Source of the DNA: Paraspadella gotoi
Taxonomy: Eukaryota; Chaetognatha
Assembly (NCBI GenBank): GCA_051294375.1
Contig: CM119271.1
Span: 16,064,770 to 16,128,769, forward strand
Direction of reading: 5' to 3'
DNA length: 64,000 nt
The first letter of the stretch is position 1; every line of letters begins with the position of its first letter. The translations under genes were made by a program, and so were the position numbers. Below the pieces are notes generated by a model. That model worked only from the letters and a program-made list of their open reading frames with translations, had not been told where the DNA came from and made no database searches. Positions 12,201-23,000 of the stretch are shown here, one piece after another.

Positions 12201-13530
12201 GTCCGGTCAACACGTCCAAACCCTTCCTCTGTTCTTACTGTCCCAAGTCCTTCTACAATTCGGCCAATTTGACGGCCCATTCACGGATGCACACGGGAGA
12301 GAAGCCCTATTCCTGCGCTGACTGCGGAAAGAGGTCTCTGGGATATCCTCATTTCTCTTATAATTCATCATTTAATTTTTATTCATTTTATTAATCATTT
12401 TTATTCATTATTAAACCATTCTTTTCCCGTCCTATATTCAGCTTCTCCCAACCGACGTTACTCGCGGCGCATCGACGCCTGCACTCGGGCGACAAGCCCT
12501 TCGAGTGCCCCGACTGCGGCAAACACTTCGCCCACTCGGCCAACTTGAGGAGCCACTTGAAGACCCACGACAGATCCAAGCCGCACCTCTGCACTGGGTG
12601 CGACAAGACATTCTCCTCTACCGCCGAGATGGCTCGTCACGCGCAGGTAAATTAATAATAATATAGTAATAAATTGTTAAAATAATGTATAAATGCCGTA
12701 TAATATAATGTAATCAATGAACTAGAGAGAATAACTTCCTCTCGCCTCCCTTCAGATCCACGAGCGCGCCTTCAAATGCCCCGAATGCCCCAAATCCTTC
12801 GACGATGCCCATAAGTTCTCTATGCACCAGCGCTTCCATTCGGTGGCCAAGCCGTTCGTCTGCGACATTTGCAACAAGGTGCGTTTATTCATTAGAGATT
12901 AAGGAATTTGGGGACATAAATATTTGGTATAATAAGAGGTTAATTTAAATCTCTTTCAGAGGATTAGAATGTTATATCTATGGCAATTATTACTAATAAA
13001 TATAAAAGTTAAAACGCTGTCGGGTATGACTTAAAATAAAATGAATTACCAATTTATAAATTAATCTGGCATAATTTTATAATTGTTAGGTTACGTTGAA
13101 CATTTTTTGTCATTATGTATGTATTATGTATTATTAAATAATCAAATGTTTCATTTTCAATACAATGAGTTAGGTATTGTTTATAAAAAAGTTTGTGAAA
13201 ATTTATTTCTGTAAATATTTAGAAATGTTTTAATAATTATTAATTATTCAGGGTTTTCGCGTCTCGTCCTCTCTGACCAATCACCGACGAGTTCACTCGG
13301 CCGAGAAACCCTTCGCCTGTGGATTCTGCGCACGCGCGTTCTCTCGCAGTCAGAACCTCGCCCGCCATTTGCTCGTCCACACTGGGGAGAAGCCTTTCTC
13401 CTGCGCCGTCTGCTCCAAGGCCTTTTCGCAGATGACCCACTTGAAAAAGCACGCCGCCACTCACGGCGGCGCGCACGGACCGGCCACGCACGGCGCCGGG
13501 GAACCCGCGCCACAACCAACCGCGCATTAA
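8791..13530 (+). CDS. C2H2 zinc-finger protein, about 10 fingers
   Basis: Exons: 8791-9439, 10755-11022, 11660-11811, 12180-12333, 12442-12646, 12756-12878, 13252-13530; 609 residues, all phases consistent. Exon 1 encodes a low-complexity N-terminus (His-, Ser-, Ala-, Pro- and Gly-rich tracts) without fingers. Exon 2 encodes two fingers ([21 protein letters not shown] and [17 protein letters not shown]) and a poly-Gly tract. Exon 3 carries two degenerate CxxC knuckles ([14 protein letters not shown]) without a proper His pair. Exons 4-7 encode eight more fingers with TGEKP-like linkers (TGEKPY, TGEKPF). The family binds DNA and the protein is presumably a nuclear transcription regulator; no orthologue is assigned. 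The last finger ([12 protein letters not shown]) resembles finger 2 ([12 protein letters not shown]), suggesting internal duplication. Exon 3 lies in a tandemly triplicated segment. Confidence 0.88.
9962..10543 (+). mobile_element. MITE-like element, copy 1 (~580 bp)
   Basis: Near-identical over most of its length to 15637-16261. Ends are inverted repeats: GTACTGTAGAGTGATGTGAA on the left and the complement of GTACATTAGGGTGAAGTGAA on the right. AT-rich, with no ORF. It lies in intron 1 of the zinc-finger gene, next to a short palindromic run TGTACAATGTACAATGTAC. Confidence 0.85.
10562..10669 (-). repeat. Dispersed repeat, copy 1
   Basis: Reverse complement of a segment at 51611-51738. Shared words include GGCCTTAA, CCCAAAGTCAG, GGCAAGAT and TTGGTTGTACCA. 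It directly follows MITE copy 1 and probably represents another transposon remnant. Confidence 0.65.
11244..11457 (+). mobile_element. tRNA-derived SINE, copy 1
   Basis: Closely matched, inverted, at 55728-56031. The 5' part resembles a tRNA with an A-box-like TGGTGCAGGAGGC and a B-box-like GGTTCTAGCCC near 11323. The body contains GAGGGACGGGGCGCTTAA and ends near CTCATAACAATTA. It lies in intron 2 of the zinc-finger gene. Confidence 0.75.
11745..12040 (+). repeat. Tandem triplication of a zinc-finger exon end
   Basis: Three units of roughly 110-120 bp, each with a half-finger like [14 protein letters not shown] followed by GAGGATAT(C/T)GGTAAGGAGAA, a good 5' splice site. Unit 1 is exon 3 of the zinc-finger gene and gives the only phase-correct join to exon 4. 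Units 2 and 3 have decayed (the CxxC Cys is lost in unit 2; unit 3 has a deletion) but keep their donor sites. Confidence 0.8.
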
Positions 13531-14328
13531 TTTTTTTTTTCGCCGGAAAGGCTCTCGTTGGCGTCGCGCGGGGAAAAAAAGTTTTTGCGGTGCTGAGGTT
13601 CGTTCGTTGGCGTCATATTGACAAACGATATCCTTAGCGTCGCGAATGTTCATTTACGTCGTAAAAAAAAAACTAGTTCTTGGCGCCGCAAAGTTCATTT
13701 TGTTGGCGCCGCCGAGTCGTTGACAAAATCGCTCCCCAGTGGCACCGCAACAAAGGGAACCTCATTTAAATTCGCGCGGGAGATTTTGAAATAAATTCGG
13801 CGGCGCCGATATTAGGTTTTGGGGGAGGGAGTTTAGTACATTTAGTCGCGCCGTTTCTCTTTTTATTTTCCTCAATTATAAAGCAAAAAAAATAAACAAA
13901 CAAAATGAAATAATTTTTTTTAAAAATTGACAAATTACGAAACAATACTGATCTTTTTTTCTCAAAACCGCCCGTCCAGTGGATCATCGGCCACTCGCGG
14001 AATTTCGGGGCTTTTCTTTTTTTTTCGTTTGCAAATTTTTTTTTTCATATGTAACACAGTCTTCTTGTATCATTCTCTTCACGCCCGCCCCCCTCTTTTT
14101 TATTTTCATTTCTTTTTCTTTTTTTTTTTGATCACTTCCCTCAGATGTCCCTATCTTTCTTTTTTCTCTTTCTTCCTCTTCCCCCTTCCTCCCTCCTCTT
14201 TTCCCTCTCCCCCCTCCCACTTCCTCTCGTATTTTTCCCAGTAGTATATTTATTTGTCATTTACTGCCATTTAGCATCGAAAACGAAAATTATACTTAAA
14301 CATAGAATTTTTATAAAAATATCTCGAG
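13531..14328 (+). other. Spacer between zinc-finger gene and POLR3E
   Basis: Holds the 3' UTR of the zinc-finger gene, with AATAAA at 13790-13795, and then long pyrimidine-rich runs (about 14090-14235). No coding exon is supported on either strand. Confidence 0.5.
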
Positions 14329-17300
14329 ATGTGGGAGGAGACTGAGTCGATGGACGGCGAGGAGGAAGAGGAGGACGCGGATCCCGTCGTCAAGGAGATC
14401 CCGGTTTTTCTCTCCAAACCCAAGACTCAGAATCTCTACCTCTTTCAATATCCGGTTCGACCCACCGAGATGCCTTACCAAGGGGTGCAGAGTAAGTTTA
14501 ATTTTTTTTCTTTAGGATTTTAAGATTTGTGTAAAAAAAAAATGATGACTTATTGATGACTTATTAGTAATTGTATGCAATAGGAATAGGATATCTTTAT
14601 AACTATTTCATTATATAGCAGTTACTGCGTGTTATATTGTATATTATTTTGTTAACCCAGCGGCTCGTATGAAGCCTAAACAAAAGCGCATCGAACTCGT
14701 GGTCGGCGTCGACTCTTCCTCCTCCAACTACGATCGCGGCAAAGGTGAGCAAATCTCCATCAACGCCGGCGACGCCCTCGCCGCTCCCGAAGAACGCCTT
14801 TTCGCCGCCGGCGTCATGAACAAGCAGACGCTCGCGTCCACATTAGCCGTCGAGTCTACGTCGCGGTACGCATCCCTATATTAATTAAATAATTATGATA
14901 ACCGAGGAAAAATAATCGCCAAATAATGTAAGAAACCTCGGAAAATGGAATCAAAAGTTATGAGAAATTATTTAAACTGCTGTAAATGAGATTAAGTAAC
15001 TCATTGCTTTACAATTTTTCTTTCAGTTTTGCGGCGGGAATTTTATTGAGTCGGAAGCGAAAGTTGGACGAAGGGGAAGAGGAGGAGGAGGAGAAGGCGA
15101 GGTCCGAGTTGGAATTACATTTGACTCCTTTGGATGGAATCGCGCAGTTGAGGCCCAGTTATGATTATTTGGGTAAGGAAAAGATATATATATTAAAATT
15201 ACGATAGCATTATTTAAAAAGAATTTACAAAATATTTAATTGAATATTTGAGACGCGGCCGACGTCCACACCTCGAAGCGAGAGGCGGAGGCCAACTCCT
15301 CCATGGACGAGGAGGAAGAGGAGGAGGCGCAGCAGGTGATCGTCCGCTACTCGCGCGGCGCCAGAGGAGGTGGGCGTGGCGGAGGAGGAGGAAGAGGAGT
15401 CACTGGGTGGAGGAGGATGCAGAGAAAGTTGGAGGAGGAGCCCTGGGTCTCTGGTGAGTAATATTTGTCATGTTTCATTGATGTATTTGTTATAAACGTT
15501 ACTTCGTTTTCATCCGTACATTTACAATAGACGTTAGAAAATATATGTTAGTCGTTCCATGTCATATCTAAATTTTACATTAGACAGTAAAACATTATAA
15601 AAATTGCAAAATTACTTAAGTTAGACATTAAGCCATGTACATTAGAGTGATGTGAAAATGATAAAATTTTAGAAAATTAAAATTTAGCATATAAAACATG
15701 AACATAAAAACTAATAAAAATATTTTGGTAAATTTATTTTTTAATTTTATACATTAGTGGGCACCAGTGAGCTATATTTATATATAGTAATAAGTATATA
15801 ATAGGCTAAAATTTCAAAATGCAATTTTTTAAATTTTAAGATCGGATTTGGATTCCTTGCAAAAAGTTATTATAAGAAAGTACAATTCTTTTTTAAAAAT
15901 TATTTTATTAAGTTAGTCAAAAATGTAAAAAACTATATTTAAGACGCCGATTTTGAATTTCCAGCTTTAAAATATAGTTTTTTGTAATTTTAACCTACTT
16001 AATGACATAATTTTTGAAAAAGATTTATACTTTCTTATATTAACTTTTAACGAGGAATCTGAATCTGTTCTCAGAATTAAAAAAAACCATTTTAAAATTT
16101 TGACATTATATAAGGGTAGTACTATATACAAAATAAGCTGACTGGGCTACTATATTTATAAAAAAAGAAAAATAACTACAGATTAGTATTCACTAATATG
16201 ATAGTTTTCAAGATATAACTGCTAAATTTTGATTCCAAACTTTCACTTCACCCTAATGTACACTGTACAATAGACATTAAAATATTACATTAGACACGAA
16301 GGCATTACATATAGAAACTTTACTCAAGACAAAAAAACATTATGTCAGACATTAAAACAGTTAATATTGACATTAAAGCAGTGACAATTGACATTAAAAC
16401 ATTACGTTAAGACATTCGATGGCACGGACTCCTGCCACCACACGAGTTAAGCCGACGACTTCGCGGCGAAGACGACGGAATCAAAAGAGAAGAGGCGGAA
16501 GAGGAAGAGGATAAATCGGGAGAAGAGGTTTTCCTCGAGGAGGCGCCGACCGATTACATCAAAGCCCTCATGCCGTCGGGACTCGAGGAGAGCGAGAATG
16601 TGAGTGGCATGACTGCGGACGGGGAATATTTGTTGACGATTAGGATTCAATTGAAAATATTAAACATAAGGAGTAGTCGGGCATTGCCTAGGTTCACCCC
16701 GCCTATAAGCATGACACCTTCAGTCCTGACCCGGTGGCTCATTGAGTAAAGCCATCAGCTCATGACCACTAGGTACCGGGTTCAATCCCAACCCGGTACC
16801 TACCCTGTGGGAAGCGTGAGGACGGCCGTAAGCCGCCTTGGGGGCGTGGCAACCCCTCAAGCCTGGTTCCAAGCCCAGGACCCGTTCCATGGCTACTAAA
16901 GGGGGTTATAGAAGTTACGGATAGTCATCTTCAGCCCACTTAGCGCCTTATCCACAGTTGGTTAATTAACTATTTCTCTTCAGCTAAGAAAATAGTAAAA
17001 TAGTTCAAGACGGCGATGCATTTTGTTTTATATTTATTCTTCTTTGGTTTAAATATTTTTTATGCGGTTTCGATGGTTTGTTTCTCGGGCGATGAAGACT
17101 CGTTCTATGGCGGAAGGGATTCCATCTAGAAAATCCTAGTCTTCGTCGATAATAAATTCGCCGAATTAAAAATGTTTTCAATTTTCAATTTTTGACGAAA
17201 TTTTAAATTTTAAAACCTTAAATATCTTGAAGAAAGCCTTTGACTGCAGTATGCAAATGAGATTTAGATTAAAACTTGCTTTTTTTTTAAGGTCCAGCCG

Positions 17301-19170
17301 GCGATGCCTTCCAACGTATTGTCTCTGATGGAGCTGAAGCGACTCTCAACGTCAGAGGCGATAACCACTTTGCTCACCAACGCCAAAGTCATGCGTCTCT
17401 CGCAGATTCTGCAACTTCTTCCGCAAAAGGCCTCTTGTCTACCGCAAGAGATCCTTCGCTTGCTGCAGCAGGTGGCTGTACTTATCCAAGGCTGTTGGGT
17501 GGTGAAGAGCGAAGTCCTTTACCCGGAAAAGTTTTGCAGTCGACACTCTGGCGTGGGGGCCACTCTCCTCTGCCGCGGAAGGGACTACATGTTGTGGAAG
17601 GTGATGAAATCATATCATCTTGGATGTCGACTGCGACTCTTAACCCCGTTTCTACTTCCATTTCTCTTAACCCTTTTAGTTCACTCAATCCCGTCACGTG
17701 ATCCGAAAAGACATCCAGTCCACGACGAAGCTTCCTGCCGAGGACGTCCTCGAGATGCTCGAGGGCGTGGCCAGAATGCGTCACGGCCACGGATGGCACT
17801 TCCGGTTGGATATGGACACCGAGTTCTGCACCAAACATCCCGATATTGTCGCCAGGCAAACGGCTTTCTGGAGCCAGAGGGTGCAGAGCCTGATCAATCA
17901 GGCGAGTTCGTTAGATCGGCCGCATTTAATATTTATTATGTAATTAGTCATGAGTTAATTATTAACTTATATTGCAAAATTCGTTCAGGGGTTGAAAATC
18001 AACGTTCATGCTGCCGCTTCCGCCCCTGAGATACATGTGAGTCCCGTTTATATTGATAATTTATCTTTATTATTATTTTTTATAGTCAAGCATTATTGAT
18101 ATATAATCGCTTTATAATTAAATTTTGATCTCAAAGGCGAATAATAATTAATAGTTAATAATTAAATTTTGATCTCAAAGGCGAAACCGAGAAATCGATT
18201 GAATTCCGAAGTTTCTTCTTCCGACGAATCTGACGGCGGAAGACGCGCCTCTCATTCCCCCAGGTCTGGCCGCTTCTTTGTAAATTAATAATAATAATTA
18301 ACTATATGACAATATATTTAACGTATTTAGGCTTCCCCGCAGTCGTAAGTCGTCCTTCCGAAGTTCTTCGTCCCCGAAAATGACGAAGAAGGTTAGTTAA
18401 GTAAAAATACATTTGAACGGACCTGGGATGGTCAATGGTCATTAGTTAACTTAGGTTTATATTCATTGTTTTGTACCCAGGGCTCTAAATCAAAGACGAA
18501 GGGCGGCGCCAGTCCACAACAACAACAACAACCTCTTTCCAACTCAATTCGATCTCTTAAATCAGGTGAACGGACAATTCGCTTTAATTCCTTGTTAAAT
18601 TTGTTGTACATTTCTTTATTTTTAATAGTTATTGTCTGATGTTTTAAATGATTAACTTTCTTTTCTCCGAAGACTCGAAAGATGCGATGGAAGTGGAAGA
18701 AATCGCCCCGCGTCCGGGCGGCACCGACGCCGCCGCCGACACCGCAGCTAGCGCGACCCTCGCCGCAGCAGCCAACGCCTTACTTAACGGGGATTCCAAA
18801 AGCGGATGTCATCCCGAGTTTCGCCATTTTATCGGTTCGTATCATTATGGTCTTTTTCATTATCATCGTCTTTATCATTTCAGTACGCACTGCGTAGATC
18901 TGTTTTCGTTCTAACTATCCTAATATTGACCATCTGTAATAATATTAATAATATAATAATTATCATTACTACCTCCTTCAGCGGAGAAGGTGGCATCGGA
19001 GTCCCTGATGAAACTGTCGGACTTGAAGCGGATGTTTCAATATCGTTTGGCTGAATTACATCCGGGTTCGCGATTAGGAGAGATGGGGTTCAACGAGAAG
19101 ATGGTCGAAGCCGCCGTCGTTGAATCCGGTTCGATTTATATTTAATTTATTATTTCAAGATAATTATATA

Positions 19171-19228
<58 letters not shown>

Positions 19229-19602
19229 GGCGGAGTTCGGGTTCGAATCCCCTGGCCCAAAGGCTCCGATTGTCCCGAGGAGCCTCTCTACGCGATTCTT
19301 AGGACGGACGACGACTTACGAAGCTTGAGGCCTCTCGTACTGAGGATCTTCGCCGAGACGGGGAAATGCTCAGGTTGATATTACATTAACTACTTTTAAT
19401 CAATATTTATATCAAATTAATAAAAGGTTTGTTCTTTTTTCCAGTGAAAACTTTTCGATCTAAATTGGAAGAGATTTGGCGAAAAGAGGAGACAAAGTCG
19501 GCGACGTCTTCTCTGCCGGAGGAAACGTTGAAGAGACTCCGGTCGGAACTCTGCGTCTCTAAAGCCTCGGCCGTTTTTTTAAAGGGAACTCTAGGCTCTT
19601 GA
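14329..19602 (+). CDS. POLR3E: RNA polymerase III subunit RPC5 (POLR3E)
   Basis: Exons: 14329-14491, 14661-14865, 15027-15172, 15253-15453, 16412-16599, 17292-17600, 17680-17901, 17989-18036, 18181-18263, 18331-18391, 18481-18565, 18673-18834, 18982-19128, 19230-19373, 19445-19602; 773 residues, all phases consistent. Diagnostic segments are DPVVKEIPVFLSK plus LYLFQYPVRP at the N-terminus, ELHLTPLDGIAQLRPSYDYL, NVLSLMELKRL, LIQGCWVVKSEVLYP and LCRGRDYMLWK. RPC5 pairs with RPC4 in a TFIIF-like subcomplex of Pol III that helps initiation and termination on tRNA and 5S genes. The C-terminal half has a Ser/Gln-rich linker, followed by a weakly conserved winged-helix-like end (about residues 620-773). 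Intron 7 uses a GC donor (CAG|gcgag). A tRNA-type SINE lies in intron 5 and a MITE in intron 4. Confidence 0.95.
15525..16411 (+). repeat. Degenerate ACATTA/GACATTAAAA repeat array
   Basis: Short words such as ACATTAGACATTAAAACATT recur imperfectly at 15525-15640 and 16262-16411, on both sides of MITE copy 2. The array runs up to the acceptor of POLR3E exon 5, whose AG (TTAAG) and first bases (ACATTC) look like repeat sequence. Confidence 0.6.
15637..16261 (+). mobile_element. MITE-like element, copy 2 (~625 bp)
   Basis: Second copy of the element at 9962-10543, with inverted ends GTACATTAGAGTGATGTGAA and, on the other strand, GTACATTAGGGTGAAGTGAA. It has an extra ~45-bp segment around 16130-16180. 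No ORF; presumably non-autonomous. It lies in POLR3E intron 4. Confidence 0.87.
16690..16985 (+). mobile_element. tRNA-derived SINE of a second type
   Basis: Pol III type-2 promoter elements are clear: A box TGGCTCATTGAGTAAAGC near 16734 and B box GGTTCAATCCC near 16780, in a T-arm-like hairpin (CCGGGTTCAATCCCAACCCGG). The rest is a GC-rich body (GGACGGCCGTAAGCCGCC). It lies in sense orientation in intron 5 of POLR3E, itself a Pol III subunit gene. Confidence 0.75.
17246..17270 (+). repeat. Octamer-hairpin repeat, short copy
   Basis: GCAGTATGCAAATGAGATTT; the octamer is 41 bp before POLR3E exon 6 (17292). Confidence 0.6.
18117..18184 (+). repeat. Duplicated 3' splice boundary in POLR3E
   Basis: The 24-bp segment ATTAAATTTTGATCTCAAAG plus GCGA occurs at 18117-18140 and again at 18161-18184. 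Each copy holds an intron end (CAAAG) and the first four bases of exon 9. Only the second gives an open exon. Confidence 0.8.
19173..19226 (+). repeat. (CT)n microsatellite forming a polypyrimidine tract
   Basis: About 26 CT units end directly at CACAG, the acceptor of POLR3E exon 14. The repeat therefore serves as the polypyrimidine tract of a required splice site. Confidence 0.9.
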
Positions 19603-20089
19603 CAGCGGCATTCTCAACGATTTTCCATTTACAGTCAGGCCCTCTTAAATACAATCAATACAATTAAAAGAAAAGCGTCTGAACTTATCCATCTTTGAGC
19701 TGACAACCTTGGCCTCGTTGATCCCCCGACTCCATTTTGTATCAAATTGACTGGCTGGTGTCTTGCAGAAAAACGTTGCCCCAATATCAAATCCCCCGTT
19801 ATCAGTTACGAATTAGTTAGTCTAATTTATTTTTAGTTCTTTGCCGACCTCGTTTTGTTATTTCGCCGACTTTTCTTTTTTTCAGTTTAGTTTTATTTTT
19901 TTGTTAAATTGAAAAAAGAAAGAAACTAACTCTGTCCTCGCCGAACGTCGAATGGTGCTAAAAAAAGGCTTCGCAATATCTAAACCTGAAAAAGAGAGTC
20001 GAATCTCCGCCTCAAAAAATCTCTGACATAATTTTATTCTTTTATTTATTCTCGTCTCTCCTTTTTCCGGCGCCGATTTCTCGGCGACG
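19603..20089 (+). other. Spacer between POLR3E and the CI-MPR-like gene
   Basis: AT-rich with short G/C-rich patches; no coding exon seen. It should hold the POLR3E 3' UTR and the promoter and leader of the next gene. Confidence 0.45.
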
Positions 20090-23000
20090 ATGAGTCTTGT
20101 CTCGATGCCGACGACGCCGTTCGCCTCGTTCCGGCGACGAAACGGCGCCGGGTGGTTGAGCTCCTCTTCTTTCCTCCTACTTCACCTCCTCTGCCTTATT
20201 CTTATTCCTTTATCTTCTCTCTCGCCTTCTCCTCCGTCGACAGACAACGACTTCAACTGCACAGTCACGACAGAAGACGGAAGAATCATCGATCTTTCCA
20301 GGTTTCTTAGTTTTCTTATTAATTATTAATAATCTTTGTAGTTAAATATATGCGTTTTATTTCGAATTCAACATTTATTTTTCTGGTGGCTTCACGCCGA
20401 AAAGTCACAAATTAAAATGATAAAAATAGGAAACGTAAAAAGTAAATTTTTTCCCCCTTTAAATCAGCATAGAAGAAAACGTAGTTAATTCAACATAGTT
20501 AATTCAGTACAGACAATAACGTCTAACAAGACAAGGTCTAATGATTAAACAGGATGATTAATTAATTAGAGTAGAGAAAATAATTATTTCTTTGAATGTG
20601 TAGGCGATGTGCTTTCTAAAGTAAAAAGTATCGCTCTTCTGTAGATCTTTCGTATCTGTACATTAACTCCTCGTTTTCACAAGTACAAATTTGCCGTTAC
20701 TAAAATTGTTTTGAGTTGAGCAATAGGATAGAAGTCTCTTTACTTTGCAGCCTCTCACTGCCGGAAAAGAAGTGGCACTCGATCCCCGATCGTCGCCCAT
20801 TTCTCTCCTATGACATCACCGTTTGTCGTCGCCTCATCAATCACCCAGAGGAGGCCTGTCGAGTGGCCAGCGCCTGTCAGAAAGTCTCCTCCGAGAATGT
20901 TTACAAGAACTTGGGCAATCCCGTTGGTGAGTTCTTTTTTTTAAGGTAGGTATCCACCGCCCAGTGCTAAATAATCTGTTGAGTATTGACGAATAGTAAA
21001 ATAAAGCGGGTAATTAGTATGTGAAGGCAAATTATTAGGTTGACAAGAATATACTTATTTATCGACCAAGCAATGACAGGTTATGACAAAGGTGAAGACA
21101 AGTATTTAAGTAAATTCAATTATTATTAGAAAGGTTCTTTCTTGAGATTCGATGTTGAGGAGAATTCCACGAGTTCTCTTTGCAATCCCGACCGTCGATC
21201 CCTCCGTCTGTCTGTCGGTTATTGATCGATCTGAGATTGAAGTCTGTGATTCGTCGGCTGTCTGATGACCAATCACGTCGCAAGACTGACCAAGTCCGAC
21301 GTTTATGCCCTCACCCGACCCGTTCTCTCTCCCTCAGGCCCGCCCGTCCTCAACGCGGACTCTTCGGTGACCCTTTTCTATCGCAACGGGACTTTTTGCC
21401 ATCGCGCTCAAAAACCGCGAAAGACGAGGATCGACTTTGAATGTTCGACGGCGGAAGAAGGACCCAAGTTTGTTGGGGAGACTGCGGACTGCGAGTACGA
21501 GATACTTTGGTCCACGAGGATTCTCTGCCGACCCGAGGAAGGTTTGGATTGGGAGGAAGGGATCCTTACTCTTAACCAGGATAATATCCAATCGGTCGAA
21601 ATATAATGCCATTAATCTCATTTGCATATTGTAATTGTTTTACAAAATTCCCTTTTTTCTGTTTTGAAATACTTAATTAGTTTACGATTAGCCTAGTGTC
21701 AATTCAATTTTAACACAAGTAGATCCACGTTGTGTATAGGCTAAGTAGTTCATGGGGCCCGAAACAGAACGTTTCTCTCTTTGAAATAAAACGGGACGAA
21801 ATTATGTTCGGTAATTCGTTTTAATGAATGACAGAGAAATCATTGCGTGGGTCATGAATTTTTTACGCAATTTCAGTTAACAAGCATTTTTAGGAGTCAA
21901 GAAAACTCATCATTTCGGTTCAGGACTTTTATAGCATCCCCCACATATTTTAAAAAAAGGGAAAAAATAATTTCATTCGGATTTTCTATGAATCTCACTT
22001 TTTACTCCCCCCCCCTCCTACCGCCCCTTCAGTGCCTGTCCCCTGTTCCTTCAACGTGAGCTTCAAATCCTACGATCTCTCCGTCCATCCTTCTCTCCAC
22101 TCAACTCTCTCCACATCCTTCGATCAGGGAGAGATCCTCATCAACTTTTGTCGTCCTCTCGATAATTCGTCCGCCGTCGTCGCCGCCGACGCCGCCAACG
22201 CCATCTACGTCCCCGCCGATTGCGTCGGCAGCGGCGCCTGTTACGTGGACGCGAAGGGACAAGCCCATCCTTTGGGTAAACTATGGTTTTAACGTCAATT
22301 TCGTCGGTTAGAAATGGCTCAAAAGGCCCAGCGTCTTTATAAAAAAAACCGGTTAAAGTTCTAAGTCTTTTTAAATTTGGACCTTTTTAAATTTTTTTAT
22401 ATATATTTATTATTTAAGTATGTTAAATGTAGTTAGTTGCTGTAGAGGTTTTTTAAAAATACAGAGTAAGCTAATAAGTTATTGTCTTTTATTATAAAGA
22501 CCCGTGTCTTTTCAAATGAGCATTCTCAAGTGACGAAACCTTATTTAATTATATATAATTATTAATTAATTATTAATAATTATTTAGTATAAAAGGTACT
22601 CCCCCTTTCCAGGTCTTCCCTCTGACCCCGAAGAAGACGACGATGAAGACTCTATCCTCCTCCGCTTCAGAAAAGGTCGATGCCACGCGGGCGGATTCCG
22701 CGCCACCGTCAGCCTCCACTGCGACCGCCTCAGCCGCCTCTCCGTCTTTCGCGCCGACTCTTGCAGCTTCTCCGTCTTTTGGCGGACTCCGGCGGCGTGC
22801 GGCGGCGAGGACGGCGGGCGGGCGATGTCGACGGTGGCGCCGACCAACGACTGTCGCGTCACCGACGCCTCCACGGGTTTCGTCTACGATCTCTCGCTCA
22901 TTCGCGGACGACCCTTTGTGGTTTCGGCCGGCGACGACGACGAGTGAGTTTGATGGGAGGGGGGGGGGTTTAGTTGTAATTGTCATTGTTGTCAATTGTC

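Noticed and set aside
11584-12321. A 245-codon single ORF in the zinc-finger gene region
   Set aside because: It reads across the tandem repeat and the next exon in the wrong frame; the spliced model with CxxC and finger motifs is better.
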